This document shows, piece by piece, positions 7,353 through 13,785 of a stretch of DNA of 13,785 nt; the first letter of the stretch is position 1, and every line of letters starts with the position of its first letter. The stretch is from an uncultured Alistipes sp. (GTDB taxonomy: Bacteria > Bacteroidota > Bacteroidia > Bacteroidales > Rikenellaceae): contig USBO01000042.1 in the NCBI GenBank assembly GCA_900552955.1, forward strand, positions 1 to 13,785. The letters run 5' to 3'. The position numbers and the translations under genes were made by a program. A model generated the notes under the pieces. That model was not told the DNA's origin. It saw nothing but the letters and a program-made list of their open reading frames with translations, and ran no database searches.

Positions 7353-7410
7353 ACACGCCTCCGTGCCGTTGTCAAATGGCCGTCGGGCGGGAGACGGACG
7401 GGAGGGTCGG

Positions 7411-8715
7411 CTACTTGGCTCTGAAGTACAACTGCATCGGCACGCCCGAGAAATCCCACTGTTCGCGGATCTTGTTCTCCAGGAAGCGGCGGTAGGGCTC
7501 TTTGATGTACTGCGGCAGATTGACGAAGAAGGCGAACTGCGGCGTGGGCGTGGGCAGTTGCATGGCGTATTTGATACGGATGTACTTGCCTTTGGTCGAG
7601 GGCGGCGGCGTCTGCTCGATCACGGGCAGGATGTAGTCGTTGAACTCCGAGGTGGGGATGCGGCGTTTGCGCGACTGGAAGACGCGCACAGCCGTCTGCA
7701 ACACCTCCAGAATGCGCTGCTTGTTGAGCACCGAGGTGAAGATGATCGGGATGTCGTTGAACGGCGCCAGTTTCTTCATCAGGAATTCGCGCCACTCCTT
7801 CATCGTGTTGTTGCCCTTCTCGATCAGGTCCCACTTGTTGACCACGATCACGCACCCCTTGCGGTTGCGCACGATGAGGTTGTGGATGTTCAGATCCTGC
7901 GATTCGAGCCCCTGCTCGGCGTCGAGCATCAGGATGCAGACGTCGGAGTTCTCGATGGCGCGGATCGAGCGCATGACGGAGTAGAATTCGAGGTCTTCGG
8001 TCACCTTGCCCTTCTTGCGCATACCGGCCGTGTCGACCAGATAGAAGTCCATGCCGAATTTATTGTAGCGCGTGTGGATCGAGTCGCGCGTGGTGCCGGC
8101 CACGGGGGTCACGATGTTGCGCTCGACGCCCAGCAGGGCGTTGGTCAGCGACGACTTGCCCACGTTGGGGCGGCCGACGATGGCCATGCGCCGCAGATCG
8201 GCCTCATACTGGGCCGCAGTCTCGGCGGGCAGCGCCTCGAGGATGGCGTCCATCAGGTCGCCCGTGCCGCTTCCCGACATCGACGAGATGCAGTAGGGAT
8301 CGCCCAGTCCGAGTTTGTAGAACTCGTGCGAGGAGTAGATCTGATCGTAGTTGTCGACCTTGTTGCAGACCAGAATCACCTTCTTCGTCGTGCGGCGCAG
8401 GATGTCGGCCATCAGCGTGTCGAGGTCGGTGATGCCGGTGGTCACCTCCACCAGAAAGAGGATCACATCCGCCTCGTCGATGGCCAGCATCACCTGCCGG
8501 CGGATGTCATCCTCGAAGATATCGTCCGAGTTGACCGTGTAACCGCCCGTGTCGATGACCGAGAACTCCTTGCCGTTCCAGTCGGTTTTGCCGTAATGGC
8601 GGTCGCGCGTGGTGCCGGCCGTGGCGTCCACGATGGCCTGACGTTGTCCCACCAGACGGTTGAAAAGTGTGCTTTTGCCCACGTTGGGGCGGCCGACGAT
8701 CGCTACCAAACTCAT
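7411..8715 (-). CDS. der: Ribosome-associated GTPase Der (EngA)
   Basis: 434 residues, the normal length for Der, an essential GTPase with two tandem G domains and a C-terminal KH-like domain that acts in maturation of the 50S ribosomal subunit. Domain 1 shows GRPNVGKS (8-15), TAGTTRDR (32-39), DTGG (55-58) and NKVD (118-121). Domain 2 shows GRPNVGKS (181-188), VAGTTRDS (205-212), DTAG (228-231) and NKWD (293-296). The C-terminal domain runs from about 345 to 434. ATG 8715 fits exactly: the first G domain begins at residue 3. It has its own promoter about 75 bp upstream and a structured leader. The gene era, often beside der in Bacteroidota, is not next to it here. Confidence 0.98.
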   Translation of the reverse strand: MSLVAIVGRPNVGKSTLFNRLVGQRQAIVDATAGTTRDRHYGKTDWNGKEFSVIDTGGYTVNSDDIFEDDIRRQVMLAIDEADVILFLVEVTTGITDLDTLMADILRRTTKKVILVCNKVDNYDQIYSSHEFYKLGLGDPYCISSMSGSGTGDLMDAILEALPAETAAQYEADLRRMAIVGRPNVGKSSLTNALLGVERNIVTPVAGTTRDSIHTRYNKFGMDFYLVDTAGMRKKGKVTEDLEFYSVMRSIRAIENSDVCILMLDAEQGLESQDLNIHNLIVRNRKGCVIVVNKWDLIEKGNNTMKEWREFLMKKLAPFNDIPIIFTSVLNKQRILEVLQTAVRVFQSRKRRIPTSEFNDYILPVIEQTPPPSTKGKYIRIKYAMQLPTPTPQFAFFVNLPQYIKEPYRRFLENKIREQWDFSGVPMQLYFRAK

Positions 8716-8738
8716 AATCTCTCTTCAAAAAAGGTTGC

Positions 8739-8772
8739 GCGGCGGGCGGGCTCTGCGCCCGACGGTCGCCGC
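8739..8772 (-). other. GC-rich hairpin in the der leader RNA
   Basis: CGGGCG (8743-8748) pairs with CGCCCG (8756-8761) around a 7-nt loop, and GCGG (8739-8742) can pair with CCGC (8769-8772) across an internal loop. It occupies most of the predicted 5' leader of der (about 8716-8784). It does not match a riboswitch or ribosomal-protein leader I recognise. Confidence 0.4.
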
Positions 8773-8790
8773 GTGCGGTTTTCCGGACGG

Positions 8791-8821
8791 CAAAGGTACG
8801 ATAATTCGATGAGCTATGAAA
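8791..8821 (-). promoter_or_regulatory. Promoter of der (Bacteroidota type)
   Basis: On the minus strand TTTC (8818-8821), 19 bp, then TACCTTTG (8791-8798). The -7 box is a perfect TAnnTTTG and the -33 box has one mismatch to TTTG. Transcription should start near 8784, about 70 nt before the der ATG. The sequence right at the ATG shows no clear Shine-Dalgarno, as is common in this phylum. Confidence 0.8.
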
Positions 8822-9002
8822 GTTTCGGCCGATTTTTCGAGCGGTTTTGCGGAAAATCCCTCCGATTACGGAGGATGCCGCCGGGTCTCTGCACGCGCTT
8901 CGGCGGGTTGCGTTCCGCCGCATGGGGCTGCCGGCATCGCTCGGCGGCGTCGGACGGCCGGGGAGACGTCGCCGCGAAAATGAGCATTTAATCGGGCCGA
9001 AG
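8822..9002. other. Structured GC-rich spacer between divergent promoters, no gene seen
   Basis: 181 bp lying outside both predicted transcripts. I see no convincing ORF. Inverted repeats are present: CCTCCG/CGGAGG (8859-8864 and 8869-8874, loop ATTA), CGGCGG/CCGCCG (8901-8906 and 8915-8920), and a looser GC pairing around 8940-8978. They could bind regulators, form a small RNA or be chance in GC-rich DNA. No third TAnnTTTG box was found inside. Confidence 0.4.
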
Positions 9003-9034
9003 TTTGCAACTGCGCCCGACTTTTCGTACCTTTG
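9003..9034 (+). promoter_or_regulatory. Promoter of the omp-phoH-pepD-lipid kinase operon
   Basis: TTTG (9003-9006), 20 bp, then TACCTTTG (9027-9034): an exact match to the Bacteroidota -33/-7 consensus with normal spacing. Transcription should begin near 9040, giving a leader of about 90 nt before the outer-membrane protein ATG at 9133. No intrinsic terminator appears until after 13143, so this promoter probably drives all four genes. Confidence 0.85.
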
Positions 9035-9066
9035 ACTTCGTCTTAGATGCTCCGTCTCGACAAAAC

Positions 9067-9081
9067 GCAAATGAAATTTGC
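9067..9081 (+). promoter_or_regulatory. Short perfect dyad in the operon leader
   Basis: GCAAAT-GAA-ATTTGC, a 6-bp inverted repeat around 3 nt, located about 30 nt after the predicted transcription start. As DNA it is operator-like; as RNA it would form a small hairpin enclosing the start codon of the 18-codon leader ORF. No regulator can be named. Confidence 0.35.
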
Positions 9082-9127
9082 TCTCGTGTCCGGCCGGATC
9101 GTATCTTCGGCATCATTTTTATCCTGA
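9071..9127 (+). CDS. Candidate 18-residue leader peptide upstream of the OMP gene
   Basis: ATG 9071 opens an 18-codon frame (MKFALVSGRIVSSASFLS) that stops with TGA at 9125-9127, 5 nt before the outer-membrane protein start. It lies wholly inside the predicted 5' leader, and its start codon is inside the dyad at 9067-9081. Such an ORF could couple translation to the next gene or act as a regulatory leader. It has no clear ribosome binding site and may be chance; nothing else supports translation. Confidence 0.25.
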   Translation: MKFALVSGRIVSSASFLS

Positions 9128-9132
9128 CGACG

Positions 9133-9699
9133 ATGATGAACAAACGATTTCTGACGACGATCGTCCTGCTGCTGACCACGCTCTCGGCCGCTGCCATCGG
9201 GCCGCGGCTGGGCTTGCAGGCGCGGGCCGGTCTCACGGTGGCCGACTTCTCCGCTTCGGCCGAGGGGCTGAGCCTCTCGACCCGCCTCGGATTCCACGCG
9301 GCCGTCGCGGTGCCGTTGTCGTTCGGCGCCGTCGGCGTGCAGCCCGAGCTGATGTACATGCACAATTCGATGAAGGTCAACGGCGAGAAGATCCGCATGA
9401 CCAACGTCCAACTGCCCGTGCTCTTCACGCTGCGCCTCTTCAAGCCGCTGACGCTCTTCGTGGGGCCGGCCTTCGCGCTCTCGGACAACAGCTATTACCG
9501 CGTGGCGGGCGAGCGGCGTGAATTCGGCAATTCCACTCCGACGCTCACCTACATGGCCGGTGCCGCCGTGCGGTTGAACCATCTGGTGCTCGACTGCCGT
9601 CTGAACGGCGCCTTCAACAAGACCGACAACCATTTCGAGGGGATCTATCCCCGTATCAAGTCCTACCGGCTGCTGCTCAGCGTAGGCTATGCTTTCTGA
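9133..9699 (+). CDS. Small outer-membrane beta-barrel protein (OMP_b-brl_2-like)
   Basis: 188 residues. The N-terminus has K4-R5, a hydrophobic stretch (6-17) and SAAA (18-21) before IGPRLG, so a Sec signal peptide probably cleaved near residue 21. The rest alternates short strands with glycine- and aromatic-rich turns (LGLQARAG, FHAAVAVPLSFGAVGVQPEL, FTLRLFKPLTLFVGPAF) and ends in LLLSVGYAF, with the terminal Phe used for outer-membrane insertion. The pattern and length fit the 8-stranded PorT/OMP_b-brl_2 class common in Bacteroidota. These are usually structural or adhesive rather than channels; the role here is unknown. ATG 9133 is chosen because the signal peptide starts there; an in-frame open stretch upstream to 9004 crosses the promoter. 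An adjacent ATG at 9136 is equivalent. Only 2 bp separate it from phoH. Confidence 0.85.
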   Translation: MMNKRFLTTIVLLLTTLSAAAIGPRLGLQARAGLTVADFSASAEGLSLSTRLGFHAAVAVPLSFGAVGVQPELMYMHNSMKVNGEKIRMTNVQLPVLFTLRLFKPLTLFVGPAFALSDNSYYRVAGERREFGNSTPTLTYMAGAAVRLNHLVLDCRLNGAFNKTDNHFEGIYPRIKSYRLLLSVGYAF

Positions 9700-9701
9700 C
9701 G

Positions 9702-10691
<990 letters not shown>

Positions 10692-10699
10692 CATATCCG

Positions 10700-12166
10700 A
10701 TGATGAATACCGATTTGACCGCTTTGAAACCCGCGCTGGTGTGGAAACACTTCGCGGCCATGACGCAGATTCCGCGTCCGTCGTTCCACGAGGAGGAGAT
10801 CCGCCGTTACGTGCTGGATGTGGCCCGTTCGCTGGGGCTGGAGTGCCGCGAGGACGAGGCGCACAACGTCTACGTGCGCAAACCCGCCTCGAAGGGGATG
10901 GAGGATCGCATGGGCGTGATCCTTCAGGCGCACCTCGACATGGTGCCGCAGAAGAACAACGACACGACGTTCGATTTCCTGACCGACCCGATCCGCGCCT
11001 ACGTCGACGGCGAGTGGGTGACGGCCGACGGCACGACGCTCGGAGCCGACAACGGCATCGGCGCGGCGGCGATTCTTGCCGTGCTCGAGGATGACACGCT
11101 GGAGCACGGCCCGCTGGAAGCGCTCTTCACCGCCACCGAGGAGACCGGCATGGTCGGAGCGTTCGGACTGAAGAGGGGGCTGCTCGAGGGCGACATCCTG
11201 CTCAATCTCGACTCGGAGACCGAGGGCGAGCTCTACGTGGGCTGCGCCGGCGGTCTGGATGCGAATATGACATTCCCTTATGCACCCGTGCCGACGCCCG
11301 CGCAGGGCTTTGCGGCCGCGACGGTCACGGTCAAAGGGCTCAAGGGCGGGCACTCGGGCATCCAGATCATCGCCCAGCGCGCCAATGCCAACAAACTCCT
11401 GTTCCGCCTGCTGCGCCGCTGGACGGCGGCGCACGAGCTGCTGCTCTGCGCGGTCGACGGCGGCGGGCTGCGCAACGCCATCCCGCGCGAGGCGACGGCC
11501 GCGGTGCTGGTGCGTGCCGGAGAGTTCGGGGCATTCTGCGAGGAGGTGCGTGCCTTCGAGGCGCTCGCGCAGGCCGAGTTCGCCGGCGTCGAGGAGGAGA
11601 TCGCCATCGCGGCGCAGGCGTGCGACCGCCCCTCGGAGATGATTCCGCAGGAGGTGCAGGAGCGGCTGATCCGCGCCGTGGCAGCCTGTCCCGACGGGTT
11701 GCAGCGCATGTCGCTGGCGATGCCCGGGCTGGTGCAGACCTCGACCAATCTGGCGCGCGTCGTCTCGGACGGCCGCAGCGTGCAGTTGCAATGCCTGCTG
11801 CGCAGCTCGGTCAATTCGGAGAAGGATGCGCTGGGCGATGCGATCGCCGCGCTGTTCGAACTGGCGGGTGCCGAGGTGGAGCTCACGGGCAGCTACGACG
11901 GCTGGAATCCCGACATGAACTCGCCGATTCTCAAGGCGATGACCGCCTCCTACGAGGCGCTCTACGGCCGCAAACCCGCCGTCACGGCGATTCACGCCGG
12001 TCTGGAGTGCGGTGTGATCGGCGGCACCTATCCGCAGCTCGACATGATTTCGTTCGGCCCCACGATCTGCTATCCCCACTCGCCCGACGAGCGGGTCGGG
12101 ATCGCATCGGTGGCCAAGTTCTACGAATTCCTGCTTCACACGCTGAAGCACGTCCCCGTCCGGTAG
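10700..12166 (+). CDS. pepD: Cytosol nonspecific dipeptidase PepD (aminoacyl-histidine dipeptidase, M20C)
   Basis: 488 residues, the family length. PepD is a two-zinc metallopeptidase that splits Xaa-His and many other dipeptides in the cytosol, recycling amino acids from peptides. Expected ligands are all visible: H78 and catalytic-site D80 in QAHLDMV, D117 in LGADNGIG, the general base pair E147-E148 in ATEETG, D171 in NLDSE and H460 in CYPHSPDERV. The lid/dimer domain (about 188-385) contains VKGLKGGHSG. ATG 10700 and the adjacent ATG 10703 are equivalent starts. It follows phoH by 8 bp and precedes the lipid kinase by 2 bp, so it is co-transcribed with them although no shared pathway is evident. 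Confidence 0.97.
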   Translation: MMNTDLTALKPALVWKHFAAMTQIPRPSFHEEEIRRYVLDVARSLGLECREDEAHNVYVRKPASKGMEDRMGVILQAHLDMVPQKNNDTTFDFLTDPIRAYVDGEWVTADGTTLGADNGIGAAAILAVLEDDTLEHGPLEALFTATEETGMVGAFGLKRGLLEGDILLNLDSETEGELYVGCAGGLDANMTFPYAPVPTPAQGFAAATVTVKGLKGGHSGIQIIAQRANANKLLFRLLRRWTAAHELLLCAVDGGGLRNAIPREATAAVLVRAGEFGAFCEEVRAFEALAQAEFAGVEEEIAIAAQACDRPSEMIPQEVQERLIRAVAACPDGLQRMSLAMPGLVQTSTNLARVVSDGRSVQLQCLLRSSVNSEKDALGDAIAALFELAGAEVELTGSYDGWNPDMNSPILKAMTASYEALYGRKPAVTAIHAGLECGVIGGTYPQLDMISFGPTICYPHSPDERVGIASVAKFYEFLLHTLKHVPVR

Positions 12167-12168
12167 CC

Positions 12169-13143
12169 GTGGTCGCTTCGTCGCCGCACGTCGAGGAACA
12201 CCAGTGGTTCGCCATCGTCAACCCCGTGGCCGGCAACGGCCGCGGGCTGGACGACTTTCCCCGTATCTCGAAACTGCTGCGCGAGCAGCGGATCCATTGC
12301 GAAGCGGTCTTCTGCGAGCATAAGTTCCATGCCGTCGAGCTGACGGTCGACGCCGTGCGGCGCGGTTACCGCCGCATCATCGCCATCGGCGGCGACGGCA
12401 CGCTGCACGAGGTGGTCAACGGGCTCTTCATCCAGCAGGTGGTGCCTCCGTCGGAGGTGCTGCTGGCGGTGATCGCCGTGGGTTCGGGCAACGACTGGAT
12501 CCGTATGTTCGGCATCCCGCAGAACTATGCCGAGGCGATCCGCGCCATCCGCGAGGAGCATTCGTTCCTGCAGGACGTGGGCGTGGTGTCGTACGAGGAG
12601 TCGAAATACCGCCAGAGCCGCTACATGGTCAACGTGGCGGGCGCGGGCTTCGAGGCGCAAGTCGTGCGGTGTTTCACCCACCTCAAGAAGAAGGGCCGCC
12701 GTGGCCGCTGGCTCTACACGTGGTCGGTCATCCGCTCCTTCTTCCGCTACAAACCCACCGGCACGAAGGTGTGGGTCGACGGCAAACGGGTCTACAACGA
12801 CCTGCTGCTCAGCATCGCGCTCGGCGTGGGGCAGTACAACGGCGGCGGCATCCGGCAACTGCCCGACGCCGTGGCCGACGACGGCATGTTCGACATCTCA
12901 CTGGTGCGCCCCATCCACTTCTGGCATATCATCTTCCGCTTCCACAAGCTCTTCAACGGCCGGATCTACGAGATCCGCCACATCCTGCGCGAGCGGGGCG
13001 GCACGATCCGCATCGAATCCTCGCCCGAGATCGAGGTGGAGATCGACGGCGAGCTGCTGGGCCACACGCCGCTCGAATTCACGATGCAGCGGCGCGCCGT
13101 CCGCGTCGTGGTGGAGCGCGAGTTCCTCGAAGCCGGAGCGTAA
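12169..13143 (+). CDS. Diacylglycerol/lipid kinase family protein (YegS/DagK-like)
   Basis: 324 residues. Family members phosphorylate diacylglycerol, phosphatidylglycerol or related lipids with ATP at the inner membrane face. Motifs run in the usual order: FAIVNPVAGNGRG (14-26) at the nucleotide site, IAIGGDGTLHEVVNG (71-85) with the GGDGT ATP motif, AVGSGNDWIR (103-112), VNVAGAGFEA, and VADDGMFDISLV followed by IEVEIDGELLG near the C-terminus in the second beta domain. There is no membrane helix; association is peripheral in this family. GTG 12169 is the best start, 2 bp after pepD, since the fold begins 12 residues later; the frame stays open upstream only because it runs antiparallel to pepD codon bias. 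It ends with tandem TAATAG. Substrate cannot be read from sequence. Its last 65 bp overlap the convergent lipoprotein gene. Confidence 0.93.
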   Translation: MVASSPHVEEHQWFAIVNPVAGNGRGLDDFPRISKLLREQRIHCEAVFCEHKFHAVELTVDAVRRGYRRIIAIGGDGTLHEVVNGLFIQQVVPPSEVLLAVIAVGSGNDWIRMFGIPQNYAEAIRAIREEHSFLQDVGVVSYEESKYRQSRYMVNVAGAGFEAQVVRCFTHLKKKGRRGRWLYTWSVIRSFFRYKPTGTKVWVDGKRVYNDLLLSIALGVGQYNGGGIRQLPDAVADDGMFDISLVRPIHFWHIIFRFHKLFNGRIYEIRHILRERGGTIRIESSPEIEVEIDGELLGHTPLEFTMQRRAVRVVVEREFLEAGA

Positions 13144-13663
13144 TAGCAGCGCCGGGCCGCCCGTCTGGAGGCGCCCCCGGGGTACGGGGTGTATCGGCCA
13201 TCACGGCATTGACGAACTGATCCAGCGTGGCGAAGGTGTTGTTGACCTTGCCGGACAGACAGTTGTAGTAGGCGCGCTGCTGGTCGTGGCTCAATCCTGC
13301 CGGCAGCATCTTCTGGGCGACGAGCTGATCGTAGGGGAAGATGTGACGCATGTTGCGGGCGTCGGTGCGCAGCTCCTCCACGACCGTCTCGACGATCACC
13401 AGTTGTACGGTATCTTCCACGCCGGGCATCGTCACGAAGGTGGTGTAGACGGGGTAGTCGCCTTCGAGCGTGTTGGCCACGTCGTCCGTGAAGAGAACGA
13501 ACTCCGCATCGGTCAGATCGTTGAGATAGGCCATCCGACGGTAGTCGCGCAGCGTTTCGCGCATCTCCTTGCGCTGCTCGTTGTTCCACTGCCGCTGCTT
13601 GGAGCAGCCGAATCCGGCTGCAAGGATCAGCAATGCCGGCAGATAGAGTAGGACTTTTTTCAT
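13079..13663 (-). CDS. Small lipoprotein of unknown function
   Basis: 194 residues as read. The signal peptide has KK at 2-3, a hydrophobic core (4-16) and a lipobox-like GFGC (Cys20; Gly at -3 is slightly unusual), so it should be a lipoprotein. The mature part (21-158) is a charged, mostly helical domain: REALR-like helices, YLNDLTDAEFVLFTDDVA (46-63), YPVYTTFVTMPGV (70-82), VVEELRTDARNMRHIFPYDQL (94-114) and AYYNCLSGKVNN (131-142). I do not recognise a named family, though the pattern looks like a conserved Bacteroidota hypothetical protein. Residues about 159-194 are Arg/Pro/Ala/Gly-rich and unlike the rest; they come from the intergenic hairpin and the antisense of the lipid kinase 3' end (65-bp overlap). 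The native end may be earlier, with stop loss or a frameshift near 13190-13210. Confidence 0.75.
   Translation of the reverse strand: MKKVLLYLPALLILAAGFGCSKQRQWNNEQRKEMRETLRDYRRMAYLNDLTDAEFVLFTDDVANTLEGDYPVYTTFVTMPGVEDTVQLVIVETVVEELRTDARNMRHIFPYDQLVAQKMLPAGLSHDQQRAYYNCLSGKVNNTFATLDQFVNAVMADTPRTPGAPPDGRPGAAITLRLRGTRAPPRRGRRAAAS
13152..13180. terminator. GC-rich hairpin between convergent genes, weak terminator candidate
   Basis: CCGGG (13152-13156) and CGCC (13158-13161) pair with GGCG (13170-13173) and CCCGG (13176-13180) around an 8-nt loop, with small bulges. It follows the lipid kinase stop by 8 bp. Neither side has a T run, so it would be an imperfect terminator; it also lies inside the reading frame of the minus-strand lipoprotein. 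Confidence 0.35.
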
Positions 13664-13754
13664 ATCGATTGAAATTTTTACGTTACGGTGTTCGAAATCG
13701 CAACAGTTGTGCCAAAAAAAGGGTATCTTCGCCGATATGTAAAAACTTGCGACG

Positions 13755-13785
13755 ATGGATATTCTCGAATACCGCGATTATTGCC
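13755..13785 (+). CDS. 5' end of a + strand gene, possibly MmcQ/YjbR family
   Basis: ATG at 13755 opens MDILEYRDYC and runs off the window. The short start resembles the opening of MmcQ/YjbR (CyaY-fold) DNA-binding-like proteins, which often begin with M-x-I/V-E-E-x-R-x-Y-C. Ten residues are too few for a firm call. It is divergent from the lipoprotein gene, with 91 bp between the two starts; a partial -7 box, TATCTTCG, lies at 13724-13731 but no -33 box sits at the right distance. Confidence 0.4.
   Translation, partial: MDILEYRDYC

Noticed and set aside
5913..7424. 503-codon plus-strand open frame opposite the BACON/FISUMP lipoprotein
   Set aside because: Antisense shadow. The minus strand carries a signal peptide, lipobox and family motifs, while this frame shows none.
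7282..8991. 569-codon plus-strand open frame opposite der
   Set aside because: Its length comes from the absence of stops opposite der codons. The der reading has all G-domain motifs, and this frame crosses a terminator-like hairpin and the der promoter.
8507..9070. 187-codon minus-strand frame over the 5' end of der and the spacer
   Set aside because: Frame-shifted shadow of the der N-terminus with no domain of its own; the der promoter lies inside it.
9004..9132. Longer start for the outer-membrane protein at 9004
   Set aside because: It would place 43 residues before a clear signal peptide and put the start codon inside the -33 promoter box.

Overview
The window looks like the chromosome of a high-GC member of the Bacteroidota, most likely an Alistipes-like gut bacterium; the genus is an inference. 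The support is: two perfect Bacteroidota-type promoters (TTTG or TTTC, 19-20 bp, TACCTTTG); two short-signal lipoproteins, one of them with a BACON-like Ig domain; a small beta-barrel protein ending in Phe; weak or absent Shine-Dalgarno sequences; and TTG/GTG starts.

Region 1 (1-4467) is the downstream end of a surface-polysaccharide operon. It contains the 3' end of a UDP-N-acetylhexosamine dehydrogenase, an ExoA-like family 2 glycosyltransferase, a DegT/DnrJ/EryC1/StrS PLP aminotransferase, a small PglC-type phosphoglycosyl transferase and an uncharacterised NTP_transf_5 nucleotidyltransferase. A strong intrinsic terminator closes it. Together these genes would make an uronic or amino sugar nucleotide, load the first sugar phosphate onto undecaprenyl phosphate and extend the chain. 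Base composition rises sharply between the glycosyltransferase and the aminotransferase.

Region 2 (4524-8821) holds an AI-2E family membrane protein (+), a 17-bp-stem bidirectional terminator, then on the minus strand a 501-residue BACON/FISUMP-type lipoprotein with an EF-hand-like loop, and the ribosome-assembly GTPase Der.

Region 3 (8716-9132) is a divergent control region. Identical CGTACCTTTG promoter cores face outward, with a structured GC-rich spacer between them, a hairpin in the der leader, and an 18-codon candidate leader ORF with a dyad at its start codon before the outer-membrane protein gene.

Region 4 (9133-13143) is a tight four-gene operon with gaps of 2, 8 and 2 bp: beta-barrel outer-membrane protein, PhoH-family ATPase, PepD dipeptidase (M20C) and a YegS/DagK-like lipid kinase. 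A small lipoprotein gene converges on it and overlaps the kinase 3' end by 65 bp. The window ends at the first ten codons of a + strand gene, possibly MmcQ/YjbR family.

I see no mobile element, CRISPR array, tRNA, rRNA, prophage or recognisable defence system. Most genes belong to well-known families. The least understood items are the nucleotidyltransferase, the two lipoproteins, and the divergent control region with its candidate leader peptide.
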